Below, piece by piece: positions 25,803 through 36,135 of a stretch of 64,000 nucleotides of DNA; the first letter of the stretch is position 1; each line of letters begins with the position of its first letter. The notes under the pieces are model-generated. The model saw only the letters and a list, made by a program, of their open reading frames with translations, had not been told where the DNA came from and did not search any database. The position numbers and the translations under genes are program-made. This stretch comes from Thiocapsa sp. UBA6158 (GTDB lineage Bacteria > Pseudomonadota > Gammaproteobacteria > Chromatiales > Chromatiaceae): contig NZ_DIUM01000066.1 of assembly GCF_002423035.1 (NCBI RefSeq), positions 10,827 to 74,826 on the forward strand. The letters run 5' to 3'.

Positions 25803-28800
25803 ATGAGCGCAACCGAGATCCACCGCGGGCGTCACCAGCGGGTGCTTCGCCTGCTCGACCCGGCGGCTGGTCCCTTGATCGTCAAGCAAGGCCGCGATGA
25901 CGGGGATCTCGGCTCCGCCCGGGCCGCGCTGCACAACGAGCAACGTATCCTGGATCGCTTGCAGGGCCTCCCCGGTTGTCCGCGTCTGGTGCGCTACGAC
26001 CCGGCCACGCCGGAGCTGGCCATGGCGGATTTCGGCGGGATCACCCTGCAGGCGTCGGGGTTCTTGGGCGACCTCGATCTGGAGCGCTTTCTGACCATCG
26101 CCCACGCGCTGGCGCATGCCGTGGCGTGCATCCACGGGCGCGGCGTCATTCACAAGGATCTGAACCCCGCCAACATCCTGGTGCGGCCCTCGGACCTACG
26201 TGTTCAGATCATCGATTACGATCTGGCCACGACCTTTGCCGAGGAACACCCGGGGTTCGATCACCCGAGTGTCCTGCCGGGCACCCCGGCCTATCTGTCG
26301 CCCGAGCAGACCGGGCGGATGAACCGGCCGGTCGACTACCGCACCGACCTTTATTCGCTCGGCGCCACCCTCTATGCCCTGGCCACCGGTGCCCCGCCCT
26401 TCGCGGGCACCGATACCCTCAGCCTGATCCACGCCCACCTGGCCCGCACGCCGGTGCCGCCGCAAGAGCGGGCGCCCTGGTTGCCGCCCCGCGTGGCAGA
26501 GCTGATCCTGACCCTGCTCGCCAAGGAACCGGACGACCGCTATCAGAGCGCGGCCGGGCTCGCCCACGATCTGGAGCAGTTGCACACCGCGCTGGCCGCC
26601 GATCAGCCACTCGCGGCGGTGCGGTTGAAGGAGTTCGACCTGACCCTCGCCCCCCGCCCGCCGCGCCGCCTATACGGACGCGAGCAGGAGCTGGCCACGC
26701 TGATGGCAGCCTTTACCGACGCGTCTGCAGGCGGTGCGCGGGGCTTCTTTGTGGCCGGCTACTCGGGGGTCGGCAAGACGGTGCTGATCCACGAGATCCA
26801 CCGGCCGGTGACGCTGGGCAATGGCCTCTTTATAAGCGGCAAGTTCGAGCAGTTCAGCCGCAACCGCCCGTTTCTGGCCCCGGCACAGGGCCTGCGCCAG
26901 TTGTGCCAGTTGCTTCTCGCGGAACCGGAGGCACAGGTCGAGGCGTGGCGCGCGCGCATCCTCGATGGCGTCGGCCCGGACGCCGCCGCCTTGTTCGAGG
27001 TCGTGCCGGAACTGGAGGCCCTGCTCGGTGCGCAGCCCCCCGCACCGGAACTGGGGCCACGCGAGGCGCAGGTGCGTTTGCGCGCACTCTTGGTCGCCCT
27101 GCTGCGGCAGGTCGCTGCGCCCGAGCATCCGCTGGTGCTGTTTCTCGACGATCTGCAATGGGCCGACCAACCGTCACTGGACTTCATCGGGGCATTGCTC
27201 GAAGACACGGCGCTGCGTGGACTCTTATTGATCGGCGCCTATCGCGACAACGAGGTCGACGCGGCCCACCCCCTCCTGCGCCTGCTGCGCCAACCGACAG
27301 CCACCGGCAGCCCGGCCCAGGTGCTGACCCTGGCCAGCCTGACGGCGGACGACATGACCAGGTTGCTTGCCGACATGCTGCACCGTCAGCCGGACAGCGT
27401 ACAACCCCTGGCCACCGCGCTCTACGCCAAGACCAGCGGCAACCCCTTCTTTACCATCGAGTTCCTGAACGCGCTTTACCGCGAAGGGGCGCTGCGGCCG
27501 GACCCGCAGAAGGGGAGCTGGCACTGGGACCTCGCCGCCATTGCCGCCCACCCGGCAAGCACCAATGTCGTGGATTTCCTCGCCGACGGGCTGCGCACCT
27601 TGGCGCAGGAGAGCGCCGATACCTTGGTCGCCGCCGCCTGTCTGGGCAACGCCTGCACCCTGGGCTTACTGGCGCTCGCCACCGGTGAGGATCCCGACGC
27701 ACTCGCGCCGCGGCTCGGACCTGCGTTGGAGCGCGGAATTCTGGTCACGCCCAAGGCGCTGGCCATGCATCGAGCCGACCGCGGGGCGGCGCTGGCGTTT
27801 TGCCACGACCGCATGCAGCAGGCGGTGTATCAACTGCGCGACGACGCCTGGCGCGAGCGGCTGCATCTGGCGATGGCCCGGCGCCTGGTCCAGGCCGCGG
27901 CCGATCCCGAGCATCCCTTACGCGCCGCCGAACATTATGCGATGGCCGCGCCGCTGATCGTCGAGAGCGCCGAGCGCTCGCGCGCCCGCGCACTCTTCCT
28001 CGCGGCCGCGGTTCAGGCCCGCCAGGCCGGTTCATTGATCACCGCGGAGCGATTCCTGACGCTGGGGATCGGGCTGTTGGCGGCGGACGCCTGGCAGCGC
28101 GATCAGGCCGCGGCGTTCAGCGTCCATTGCGAATTGCACCTGGTGCTCTATAGCCAATCGCGCCACGACGAGGCCGATGCGGTCTATGCCATGCTGGCGC
28201 CGCAGGCGGCATCGCCGCGTCAATTGCTCGCACCCCTGTGCATCCAGATTGCCAGTCTGTCCAACCGCACCCGCTACGACGAGGCCGTCAGTCTGGGGTC
28301 CGGCCTGCTGGCCGAGTTGGGTATCGCATTGCCGCTGGAGAACACCCGCGACCATCTCGATCAGGAGCTCGATCGCTTCTACCGCCACGTTGCGGCCGGC
28401 GCGCTGGAGCAGTTACCCACCCAATGCAACCTGGACGATGAGCAGCTGCTCATGGTCGCGCAGCTGCTCAACCGTTTGATCCCGGCCGCGCTCTTTTCCG
28501 GCTCGCTGCTGGGATTCTGGATGATGGCGCGCTGCAGCCGCCTGTGGATCGAGGCCGGCTACTGCGAGCTCCTGTGCTACCCGATGTGCTGTATCACGAT
28601 GGTGACCATCGCCCTGCGGGACGACTATGCCACGGGTTACCGCGCGGCCCGCGCGGCACTGGAAACCGCACTCGCGCGCGATCACGGCCCTGAAGTGGCT
28701 CGCGCCCAGCATGCCTTCGGGCTCTTTGCCTGTCATTGGTTTCAGCCACTGCCCGATGATCTGGACCATGCCCGGGCGGCTTACGCCGGGCTCTTGCGGG

Positions 28801-31241
28801 CCGGCGACCTGGAGTTCGCCAACTTTACTTTTTTTAACTCGCTGGCGGCCCTGTTCGACACCTGCGCACAACTCGCCGAGATGGACACTGAGCTCGCTGC
28901 GGCCATCGGCTTTACGCGCAAGACCGGGAGCAGGCATTCGGAGCAGGCGTTCTTGCCCTACCGCCAGCTCGTGCGTGCCTTGCAGGGCAAGACCCGCGAG
29001 CGCGGGGGCTTTGCCGACGCCGATTTCGACGATGCGGCGCACCTCGCGGCCATCCAGGGCAACGCCATGGCGCTCGCCTTTTATCAGACCTATCGGGCGC
29101 TGGGGGCCTGTCTGTTCAACGACATGGCGGGGCTGTCTCGCCATGCCGAGGCCGCGGTCGGCCTGTCGCGTCACATCAGCGGTTTCTACCCGACCGCCCT
29201 GACCATGTTTCTGCATTCACTCGCGCTGATCGAGCAACTGCGGCTGACCGACGAGGCCGGCCGGCCTGCCCTGCTGGAACGGCTCGGTGCGAACCAGACC
29301 TGGCTCGCTGTGCGCGCCGCCGACGCACCCATGAACTTTGGCCATCTCCACGACCTGGTGGAGGCCGAGCGGCTGGACGTCCTGGAGCAACCCTGGGACG
29401 CGCTCCAGCGCTTTGAACGGGCGATACGCCACGCCGGCGCCGAGCGGCGCCCCTGGCACCAGGCACTGATCATCGAGCGGGCCGGACACTGCTACCTGCG
29501 CCGCGGGCTGGAGGACGCCGGCCGCGCCCTGCTGGCGCGCGCGCATGCCCTCTATCGGCATTGGGGAGCCGTTGGAAAGGCGCGGGCGATGCGCGACGCC
29601 TGGCCGTTTTTGGACACCAGCCGTCCAGGCAGCGCGCGGGATAGCCAATGCGATGCCTTGGACCATGAGGCACTGCTGCGCGCCTCCCAGGCCCTTGCCG
29701 CCGAGCGGTCGCTGCCGCGACTGGTGGCGCGGGTGGTGGAGCTGGTGGGCCAACTGACCGGCGCGACCGACGTGCGGTTGCTGGTCCTGAACGAAGCCGG
29801 GCGCTGGTACCTGGAGGGCGGGGTGCGCGGCGAGGAGTCGTTGGAGCGCATGACGGTTGAAGAGGCCGCGGAGAGGGGAATCATCACCGCCGCCGGGATG
29901 CGGTTGGCGCTGAAGACGCGCGTGCCCCTGGTCTCCGACGATGCGGTCATCGACAGCCGCTTTGCCGGGGATCCCCACTTCGCCGGTCTGCCGCTGTGTT
30001 CGCTGCTGGGCCTGCCGATCTTCCTCCATGGGCGACTCACGGCTTTTCTGGTCCTTGAGAACCGGCTGTTTCGCGCCGCCTTTACCGCCGCGCGCATCGA
30101 GGCCGTGTCCGTCCTCGGCGGACAGTTGGCGGTTTCACTCGAAAACGCCGGGCTTTACCGGTCACTCGAAGAGAAGGTCGCGCGGCGCACCGGCGAGCTG
30201 TCCGAGGCCAACCGGCTGCTCACGGACGCCATCGATCGCGCCGAGGCGGAAATCGCCGAACGTCAGCAGGTGGAAGCGGCATTGCGCGAGAGCGAGGAAA
30301 AGTTCAAGGCCATCGCCAATTACGCGGCCAGTTGGGAGGCCTGGTTCAGTCCGGAAGGCAAGCTGTTATGGATGAATCCGTTTTCGTTGGAGCTGACGGG
30401 CTTCACCCCGGAAGAATACGTGGCCGCCGACGACTTCCTGATCATGGTCACGGACGAGAACGATCGGCCCCCGGTGGCCAGGGCATTCCAGGAGGCGATA
30501 GAGGGGAGTAGCGGCGAAAATCTGGAGTTCCGGAGTCGATGCAAGGACGGTTCGACAGTCTGGGTGTCCGTGTCCTGGCGCCCCATCCTCGATGCCAATG
30601 GCCGTTCGCTCGGTTTTCGCACCAGTGCCCAGGACATCACCGCGAGCCGACAGGCGCGGGAGGAACTCGCCCGCGCCCGGGCGGCTGCCGAGGCCGCCAA
30701 CCGCGAACTGGCGATCCTGAGCACCACCGACAGCCTGACCGGCCTCGCCAATCGTCGCCGCTTCGACGAGACGCTGCAGGCCGAGTGGCAACGCGCTACC
30801 CGCGCCGCACGGCCTCTAAGCCTGGCGATGCTCGACGTGGACTGGTTCAAGCATTACAACGATCGCTACGGCCACCAGGCCGGCGATGAATGCCTGCGCG
30901 CCATTGCCGGGGTACTGAGCGCCCAGGCGCACCGGATCAGCGACCTGGCTGCCCGCTATGGCGGCGAGGAGTTCGCGGTCATCGCCCCCGACACCGACGC
31001 GGCGGGCATGCTGCGCCTCGTCGAGTCGATCCGCAGCTCCCTGGAGGCCCTGGCCCTGCCCCATGACGCCTCACCGCTCCGCCGGGTCACAGTCAGCATC
31101 GGCGTGGCGGTGCTGGTACCCGGGGACGCCACCTCGCCCGAGTCACTGCTGCGGCTGGCGGACGAGGCGCTCTACCGCGCCAAGGCCGGGGGTCGCAATC
31201 GGACGTTCCCGGGAGGCGCGGGGTCCATGCCATTGCCGTAA
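25803..31241 (+). CDS. Ser/Thr kinase - AAA ATPase - GAF - PAS - GGDEF multidomain signalling protein
   Basis: A 1812-residue soluble sensor. I chose the ATG at 25803 because GAGGGG precedes it; an upstream TTG is in frame but has no such site. Domains in order: protein kinase (about 10-265, with catalytic 'HKDLNPANIL' near 117 and 'IIDYDLAT' near 138, so catalytic Asp residues are kept); an AAA/STAND ATPase with Walker A 'GYSGVGKT' near 319 and Walker B 'LVLFLDDLQWAD' near 445; a long alpha-helical TPR-like region (about 640-1280); GAF (about 1300-1455); a coiled coil; PAS (about 1497-1620); and GGDEF (about 1640-1800). The GGEEF signature is at 1720-1724, preceded by RISD, a consensus inhibitory I-site (RxxD). 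It should make cyclic di-GMP under feedback control, linked to kinase signalling. Confidence 0.92.
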   Translation: MSATEIHRGRHQRVLRLLDPAAGPLIVKQGRDDGDLGSARAALHNEQRILDRLQGLPGCPRLVRYDPATPELAMADFGGITLQASGFLGDLDLERFLTIAHALAHAVACIHGRGVIHKDLNPANILVRPSDLRVQIIDYDLATTFAEEHPGFDHPSVLPGTPAYLSPEQTGRMNRPVDYRTDLYSLGATLYALATGAPPFAGTDTLSLIHAHLARTPVPPQERAPWLPPRVAELILTLLAKEPDDRYQSAAGLAHDLEQLHTALAADQPLAAVRLKEFDLTLAPRPPRRLYGREQELATLMAAFTDASAGGARGFFVAGYSGVGKTVLIHEIHRPVTLGNGLFISGKFEQFSRNRPFLAPAQGLRQLCQLLLAEPEAQVEAWRARILDGVGPDAAALFEVVPELEALLGAQPPAPELGPREAQVRLRALLVALLRQVAAPEHPLVLFLDDLQWADQPSLDFIGALLEDTALRGLLLIGAYRDNEVDAAHPLLRLLRQPTATGSPAQVLTLASLTADDMTRLLADMLHRQPDSVQPLATALYAKTSGNPFFTIEFLNALYREGALRPDPQKGSWHWDLAAIAAHPASTNVVDFLADGLRTLAQESADTLVAAACLGNACTLGLLALATGEDPDALAPRLGPALERGILVTPKALAMHRADRGAALAFCHDRMQQAVYQLRDDAWRERLHLAMARRLVQAAADPEHPLRAAEHYAMAAPLIVESAERSRARALFLAAAVQARQAGSLITAERFLTLGIGLLAADAWQRDQAAAFSVHCELHLVLYSQSRHDEADAVYAMLAPQAASPRQLLAPLCIQIASLSNRTRYDEAVSLGSGLLAELGIALPLENTRDHLDQELDRFYRHVAAGALEQLPTQCNLDDEQLLMVAQLLNRLIPAALFSGSLLGFWMMARCSRLWIEAGYCELLCYPMCCITMVTIALRDDYATGYRAARAALETALARDHGPEVARAQHAFGLFACHWFQPLPDDLDHARAAYAGLLRAGDLEFANFTFFNSLAALFDTCAQLAEMDTELAAAIGFTRKTGSRHSEQAFLPYRQLVRALQGKTRERGGFADADFDDAAHLAAIQGNAMALAFYQTYRALGACLFNDMAGLSRHAEAAVGLSRHISGFYPTALTMFLHSLALIEQLRLTDEAGRPALLERLGANQTWLAVRAADAPMNFGHLHDLVEAERLDVLEQPWDALQRFERAIRHAGAERRPWHQALIIERAGHCYLRRGLEDAGRALLARAHALYRHWGAVGKARAMRDAWPFLDTSRPGSARDSQCDALDHEALLRASQALAAERSLPRLVARVVELVGQLTGATDVRLLVLNEAGRWYLEGGVRGEESLERMTVEEAAERGIITAAGMRLALKTRVPLVSDDAVIDSRFAGDPHFAGLPLCSLLGLPIFLHGRLTAFLVLENRLFRAAFTAARIEAVSVLGGQLAVSLENAGLYRSLEEKVARRTGELSEANRLLTDAIDRAEAEIAERQQVEAALRESEEKFKAIANYAASWEAWFSPEGKLLWMNPFSLELTGFTPEEYVAADDFLIMVTDENDRPPVARAFQEAIEGSSGENLEFRSRCKDGSTVWVSVSWRPILDANGRSLGFRTSAQDITASRQAREELARARAAAEAANRELAILSTTDSLTGLANRRRFDETLQAEWQRATRAARPLSLAMLDVDWFKHYNDRYGHQAGDECLRAIAGVLSAQAHRISDLAARYGGEEFAVIAPDTDAAGMLRLVESIRSSLEALALPHDASPLRRVTVSIGVAVLVPGDATSPESLLRLADEALYRAKAGGRNRTFPGGAGSMPLP

Positions 31242-31274
31242 GCGGTCCGGCGATAGGGTCTGCGGAATCCTGGA

Positions 31275-31628
31275 TCAAACCGCGTCCCCGCAGGCACCGC
31301 CGTAGTCGAAGGTGATCTCCTCGTCGACCGCAATCGCCCGGCGTGCGTAGAGATCGAAGCCGTCGAGCTCGGCGTTCGGGACGTCGCTGTGGTTCAGCCA
31401 ACGCAGGAGGTTGCGCCCCTCGCGACCGGTGAGGACGTTGCCCTCGGCATCATAGGTCCAGAGCACATGGGTGCCGTCTCGGTCCACCACGGGGCCTTCG
31501 AAGGTGCCGATGAAGTCGCCGCTGCGAAACGCGATCTTGGCAAAGCAGCCTTGGCCGTGAATCGGCGAGGCGGCGCGGTAGACACGCGTGCGCAGCAGGT
31601 CGTCGGCGGAGTGTGAGCGGCGGCCCAT
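31275..31628 (-). CDS. SET-domain protein
   Basis: A 117-residue protein made almost entirely of a SET domain: 'VYRAASPIHGQGCFAKIAFRSGDFIGTFEGPVV', the cofactor-binding 'LLRWLNHSDVPNAEL' (NHS motif) and the closing 'EEITFDYGG'. SET proteins are SAM-dependent lysine methyltransferases. The bacterial short forms have few proven substrates. It lacks the post-SET cysteines of eukaryotic enzymes, which is usual for bacterial forms. It is convergent with the large kinase gene (33 bp apart) and lies 42 bp after the start side of a separate minus-strand gene, tex. Confidence 0.85.
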   Translation of the reverse strand: MGRRSHSADDLLRTRVYRAASPIHGQGCFAKIAFRSGDFIGTFEGPVVDRDGTHVLWTYDAEGNVLTGREGRNLLRWLNHSDVPNAELDGFDLYARRAIAVDEEITFDYGGACGDAV

Positions 31629-31670
31629 CAGAGGCGGGGGCGGGGCGCGATCGCGTCGCGTTACGCGACC

Positions 31671-34052
31671 TCAGCGGCGTTTGGCCTTGGCGAAGGCATC
31701 CGCCATGGTCCCGCCGCCGGAGGCCTCGGACGCTGCCGGCGTCTTGGCGCGTGCCGCACCTCGCCCGTCGGATGCCGGGCGTGCATCGGCCGAGCGGCCG
31801 GGCCGACCCGGCGTCGTGTGTGCCCTCGGGCGCGGCTCTCGACCCGGCGAGCGGCTCTCCGAGGCATCGCCGGCCGCGCGCTCGGGCGCGACATCGCCCA
31901 GACGCATGCTCAGTGCGATGCGTTTGCGCATGAGGTCGACCTCCATGACCTTGACCTTGACTAGATCGCCTGACTTGACCACCGCATGCGGATCCTTCAC
32001 GAAGCGGTCGGCCAAGGCGGAGATATGCACCAGGCCGTCTTGATGGACCCCGACATCCACGAAGGCGCCGAAGTTGGTCACGTTGGTGACGGTTCCCTCC
32101 AGGATCATGTCGGGTTTGAGATCCTTGAGTGTCTCCACCCCTTCCCTGAGCGTAGCGGTCTTGAACTCGGGACGTGGGTCGCGGCCGGGCTTCTCCAGCT
32201 CGGCGAGGATGTCCTTCACCGTCGGCAGACCGAATCGCTCGTCGGTAAAGCGGGCGGGATCCAAGCGGCGCAAGGTCGCGCTGTCGCCGATCAGCGCGGT
32301 GATGGGTTTGCCGGTCTCGGCCAGGATATTGCGCACCAGCGGATAGGCCTCCGGGTGAACGGCGGAGGCGTCCAGAGGCTCGTCGCCGTCGCGCACCCGC
32401 AGGAAGCCGGCGCTCTGTTGGAACGCCTTCTCGCCGAATCGCGGGACCGCCATCAGGCGCTTGCGGTTGGAAAAGGCCCCGTTGGTCTCGCGAAACTGGA
32501 CGATGTTTTCGGCCAGGGTGCGGTTGAGACCGGAGACCCGGGTCAGAAGCGGCACGGAGGCGGTGTTCAGATCCACCCCGACGGCGTTTACGCAGTCCTC
32601 GACCACGGTGTCGAGGGCGCGCGCGAGACGCGGTTGATTGACATCGTGCTGATACTGCCCGACACCGATCGCCTTGGGCTCGATCTTGACCAGCTCGGCG
32701 AGCGGATCCTGTAGACGGCGTGCGATCGAGACCGCGCCGCGCAGCGAGACATCCAGCTCGGGCAGCTCTTTGGATGCGAATTCGGAGGCCGAATAGACCG
32801 AGGCGCCCGCCTCGCTCACGACAAGCGAGCGCAGGCCGAGCTCCGGATGTTTCTGGATCAGCTCGCGCACCAGCCGGTCGGTCTCGCGCGAGCCGGTCCC
32901 GTTGCCGATGCTGACAAGCTTGACCTCATGCTCCTTTGCCAACAGGGCGAGACGCGCAATCGAGGCATCCCACTGGTTTTTCGGCGCATGGGGGTAGATG
33001 GTGTCGGTCGCCGCGACACGCCCGGTGCCGTCCACGATAGCGACCTTCACCCCGGTGCGCAGTCCGGGATCCAGTCCAAGTGTCGCAAGCCGGCCTGCCG
33101 GGGCCGCCAACAAAAGCGCCTTGAGGTTGAGCCCGAAGACGCGGATCGCCTCTTCTTCGGCCGCCTCCAGCATCCGACCTTTGAGCTCCAGGTCGAGACG
33201 CGTCAGCAGCTTGATCCGCCAGGTCTTGCGCACCGTCTCGATCAACCAGTCGTCGCCGGAGCGCCCGGCCTGCCGGACCCCGAAGCGCGATGCGATCAGA
33301 CCGCGACAGATCGCGTCCGGATCATCGCCCTCCCCGGCCAACAGCTCCAAGTGCAGGACGCCTTGGTTGCGCCCGCGAAACAAGGCGAGTGCGCGGTGCG
33401 AGGGAATGCGTGCGAGGGGCTCGCGATAGTCGAAATAATCCGAAAACTTATTGCCCTCTTCTTCCTTGCCCGGCATGACCTTGGCGACCAAAATCCCCCT
33501 CTCCCAGAGGTGATCGCGCAGACGCCCGGTCAGTTCGGGATCCTCGGCAAAGCGCTCCATCAGGATCTGACGCGCACCCTCCAAGGCGGCCGCGATATCC
33601 TCGACCCCCTTGGTCGCTACCACATAGGCCACCGCGCGCGATTCGGGCGACGCGCTCGGATCCGCAAGCAGCGCATCGGCCAAGGGTTCGAGCCCCGCCT
33701 CGCGTGCGATTTGGGCCTTGGTGCGCCGCTTGGGTTTGAAGGGCAGGTAGAGATCTTCAAGACGCTGCTTGGTCTCGGCGCCGACGATCTCGGCTTGGAG
33801 CTCCGGCGTCAGCTTGCCCTGTTCCTCGATGCTCTTGAGCACGGTGGCGCGGCGCTCGTTCAGATCGCGCAGATAAACCAGGCGTTCTTCGAGCAAGCGC
33901 AACTGGATGTCGTCCAGCCCCCCGGTGGCCTCCTTGCGATAGCGCGCGATGAAGGGCACGGTCGCGCCCTCGTCGAGCAGTCGGATGGCGGCCTCGACCT
34001 GTTCGGGTCGAGCGGCAAGCTCCTGGCTGAGTGTCCGGGTGATGTCGGTCAT
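31671..34052 (-). CDS. tex: RNA-binding transcription accessory protein Tex
   Basis: A 793-residue Tex protein, a conserved RNA-binding factor related to eukaryotic Spt6 that affects transcription and RNA turnover. The start [23 protein letters not shown] fits the family; a longer frame upstream does not. The N-terminal helical domain carries '[22 protein letters not shown]', followed by the YqgF/RNase-H-like core ('[22 protein letters not shown]'), helix-hairpin-helix segments ('[16 protein letters not shown]', '[26 protein letters not shown]') and a C-terminal S1 domain ('[30 protein letters not shown]'). The extreme C-terminus is a Pro/Arg/Ala-rich disordered tail. Confidence 0.96.
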   Translation of the reverse strand: MTDITRTLSQELAARPEQVEAAIRLLDEGATVPFIARYRKEATGGLDDIQLRLLEERLVYLRDLNERRATVLKSIEEQGKLTPELQAEIVGAETKQRLEDLYLPFKPKRRTKAQIAREAGLEPLADALLADPSASPESRAVAYVVATKGVEDIAAALEGARQILMERFAEDPELTGRLRDHLWERGILVAKVMPGKEEEGNKFSDYFDYREPLARIPSHRALALFRGRNQGVLHLELLAGEGDDPDAICRGLIASRFGVRQAGRSGDDWLIETVRKTWRIKLLTRLDLELKGRMLEAAEEEAIRVFGLNLKALLLAAPAGRLATLGLDPGLRTGVKVAIVDGTGRVAATDTIYPHAPKNQWDASIARLALLAKEHEVKLVSIGNGTGSRETDRLVRELIQKHPELGLRSLVVSEAGASVYSASEFASKELPELDVSLRGAVSIARRLQDPLAELVKIEPKAIGVGQYQHDVNQPRLARALDTVVEDCVNAVGVDLNTASVPLLTRVSGLNRTLAENIVQFRETNGAFSNRKRLMAVPRFGEKAFQQSAGFLRVRDGDEPLDASAVHPEAYPLVRNILAETGKPITALIGDSATLRRLDPARFTDERFGLPTVKDILAELEKPGRDPRPEFKTATLREGVETLKDLKPDMILEGTVTNVTNFGAFVDVGVHQDGLVHISALADRFVKDPHAVVKSGDLVKVKVMEVDLMRKRIALSMRLGDVAPERAAGDASESRSPGREPRPRAHTTPGRPGRSADARPASDGRGAARAKTPAASEASGGGTMADAFAKAKRR

Positions 34053-34130
34053 GCGCGATGGGTTCCGATGCGGCGAATCAGATTGGATAGCGTCGGGAGC
34101 ATACACCCCCGACGCGAAGGGCGCAGGCGC

Positions 34131-34346
34131 TCAGGGCGGCGGCAGTCGACAGGCATCGCCGTAGACGGCCATGATCTGCTTGAGTTCGCGCAGCAGGGTT
34201 CGGCACTCCTCCTCGCTCAGATCACGCGTCTCGGGCAGCTGCACCCCGGCCTCCAAGGCGGCGATGTCTTGCCTGACCTGATTGCAACCCTTCGTGCACA
34301 CCGCCTCGATGCGCGCATCCACACGACACTGCTCATGAGTCTGCAA
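34131..34346 (-). CDS. Small uncharacterised protein upstream of tex
   Basis: A 71-residue protein with a TTG start placed 8 nt after a GGAGG ribosome-binding site, which decides the start. The sequence, 'TRDLSEEECRTLLRELKQIM' and around it, is helical and carries several Cys residues ('EQCRVDARIEAVCTKGCNQ'). I recognise no domain. It ends 78 bp before the tex start, on the same strand, and may be co-transcribed with tex. Confidence 0.6.
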   Translation of the reverse strand: MQTHEQCRVDARIEAVCTKGCNQVRQDIAALEAGVQLPETRDLSEEECRTLLRELKQIMAVYGDACRLPPP

Positions 34347-34469
34347 GGCACTGGCCTCCAGCGGGGAGCGAGATGGTCCGACAGACAGGCGTATACCCGG
34401 AGAGACCGTGTCGCCCTGTTTGTCGAGGATTCGGCGATTATAGGAAGATGAAGACGGAGGTCACAACGC

Positions 34470-35210
34470 ATGTCGACTCAAAGACAGGATGAAGTGGGCA
34501 AGATGACGGTCCCGCCGAAGATCGAGTGGACCGCCGGGCCGAGCCGTTGCGAGATCCGATCGGGTGCACTGCATCTATGGCGAATCCGCACGGATGCGGA
34601 CGGGATCGAGTTCGCGCACGCCCTGAGCCTGCTCGGGGAACGCCAGCGCGCACGCGCGGCGCGGTTGCGCCATCTGCCCTATCGCGAGCGCTATGTGCGC
34701 GCGCATGCCGGACTGCGCGAGATCCTCTCGCACTATCTCGACGCCCCGCCGGGGTCACTCCGCTTCGACTATGGTCCGGCCGGCAAGCCGGCACTCGCCG
34801 GCGCAGCGGTGCCGCTTTCATTCAATCTGACGACGACCGGCGATCTGGCCTTGGTGGGCGTTTGCTCCGGGGTCGGTCCGAGCAACGATGTGGGTGTGGA
34901 CTGCGAGTGGATCCGCCCGCGGCACAGCATCGAGGCGGTGGCGGAACGGATGTTCGCGCCCGAGGTGGTGCGGGCCCTCGCATCAGCCCCGCAGGAGGAG
35001 CGTCTCGCCCGCTTCTACCGTGCCTGGACTGCGCTCGAGGCGGATGCCAAGGCCGACGGTCGCGGACTCTTCCGGCCTCGCCCCGCCGGCGCACAAGTGC
35101 CGTCCGTTCTGCATTGCATCCCGGAGGCCGGCTATATCGCTGCGATTGCGCGCGAGACCCTGCCGCCGGTGTCGGACTGGTCGACGTTCGATCTGCTGCC
35201 GCAGGCATGA
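34470..35210 (+). CDS. 4'-phosphopantetheinyl transferase (Sfp/Gsp type)
   Basis: A 246-residue enzyme that moves the phosphopantetheine arm from CoA to a carrier-protein serine. The ATG follows GGAGG by about 9 nt. Motifs are 'LSLLGERQRARAARLRHLPYRERYVRAHAGLREILSHYL', 'RFDYGPAGKPAL', 'PLSFNLTTTGDLALVGV', 'VGVDCEWIRP' (metal-binding Asp near 143) and 'FYRAWTALEADAKADGRGL'. In the last motif the usual W-T/S-x-K-E-A reads W-T-A-L-E-A: Leu replaces the Lys, while the metal-binding Glu stays. This is a Sfp-class enzyme with one altered motif residue. No polyketide or peptide synthetase lies nearby. Confidence 0.85.
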   Translation: MSTQRQDEVGKMTVPPKIEWTAGPSRCEIRSGALHLWRIRTDADGIEFAHALSLLGERQRARAARLRHLPYRERYVRAHAGLREILSHYLDAPPGSLRFDYGPAGKPALAGAAVPLSFNLTTTGDLALVGVCSGVGPSNDVGVDCEWIRPRHSIEAVAERMFAPEVVRALASAPQEERLARFYRAWTALEADAKADGRGLFRPRPAGAQVPSVLHCIPEAGYIAAIARETLPPVSDWSTFDLLPQA

Positions 35211-35316
35211 TCGGCGCCGGCATCGTCGATCGGTGGATAAGGTCGCGCAAGATCGCGGTGAAAAGGCCGGCACGCCGCGTATAATCCGCGCCTTCAGTCC
35301 CGAGGAGCGCCGTTCG

Positions 35317-36129
35317 TTGGATACCATTCAGATCGCCTTACTCGCGTTCGTCCAGGGCCTTACGGAGTTCTTGCCGATCTCGAGCTCTGGACATCTGATC
35401 CTGACACCGCTCCTGTTCGGCTACGAGCTGCAGAGTCTCGCCTTCGACGTCGCCTTGCATCTGGGCACGCTCGCCGCGGTGATGCTCTATTTCAGACGCG
35501 AGATCGCGACCATGACGATCGCCGTCCTGCAGTCGTTGCGCACACGCAGATTCGACGCGCCCGATGCCCGCCTGGGCTGGATGATCATCCTCGCCACCCT
35601 GCCGGTGGTCCTGCTCGGCCTACCCCTCAAGTCCGTGCTCGAGGTTCTGCGCGACGACCCGACCCTGGTCGCCCTGGTGGTCGCGGCGACCAGCATCGGG
35701 TTCGGGTTGCTGCTGTGGTGGGCGGACTTCAGCGGCAAACGCGCCCGCGACGAGTACAGCGTCGGCTGGAAGGCGGCCCTGTTCGTCGGCGTCATGCAGG
35801 CGGTCGCCATCATTCCGGGGACCTCGCGCTCGGGCATTACCATTACCGCAGCACTCATGCTCGGGCTGACCCGTAAGGCGGCTTCGCGCTTCTCGTTCCT
35901 GCTCGCGATCCCGACCATCATCATGGCCGGCGGGCTCGAAACGCTCGATCTGCTGCAGGCCGGCGAGCCGGTCGACTGGATGTCGCTGTTGCTCGGCGCG
36001 GCCCTGTCGTTCGTTTGCGCCTACCTAACTATTCATTACTTCCTGAAGTTCATCGAGCGCATCAGCATGCTACCCTTCGTCATCTACCGGGTTCTGCTGG
36101 GCGCCGTGATTCTGATGCTGGTGTGGTGA
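35317..36129 (+). CDS. uppP: Undecaprenyl-diphosphatase
   Basis: A 270-residue membrane phosphatase that regenerates undecaprenyl phosphate for cell-wall synthesis and confers bacitracin tolerance. I chose the TTG start because GAGGAG lies 9 nt upstream and it gives the family N-terminus 'DTIQIALLAFVQGLTEFLPISSSGHLIL'. The catalytic region also includes 'IIPGTSRSGITITAALMLGL'. About eight membrane segments are visible, and length is standard. It is followed after 6 nt by the GTG of the dedA-like gene, so the two are probably co-transcribed. Confidence 0.95.
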   Translation: MDTIQIALLAFVQGLTEFLPISSSGHLILTPLLFGYELQSLAFDVALHLGTLAAVMLYFRREIATMTIAVLQSLRTRRFDAPDARLGWMIILATLPVVLLGLPLKSVLEVLRDDPTLVALVVAATSIGFGLLLWWADFSGKRARDEYSVGWKAALFVGVMQAVAIIPGTSRSGITITAALMLGLTRKAASRFSFLLAIPTIIMAGGLETLDLLQAGEPVDWMSLLLGAALSFVCAYLTIHYFLKFIERISMLPFVIYRVLLGAVILMLVW

Positions 36130-36135
36130 TCCGCC

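Noticed and set aside
32847..34451. Plus-strand frame opposite tex
   Set aside because: Antisense shadow of a strongly supported gene.
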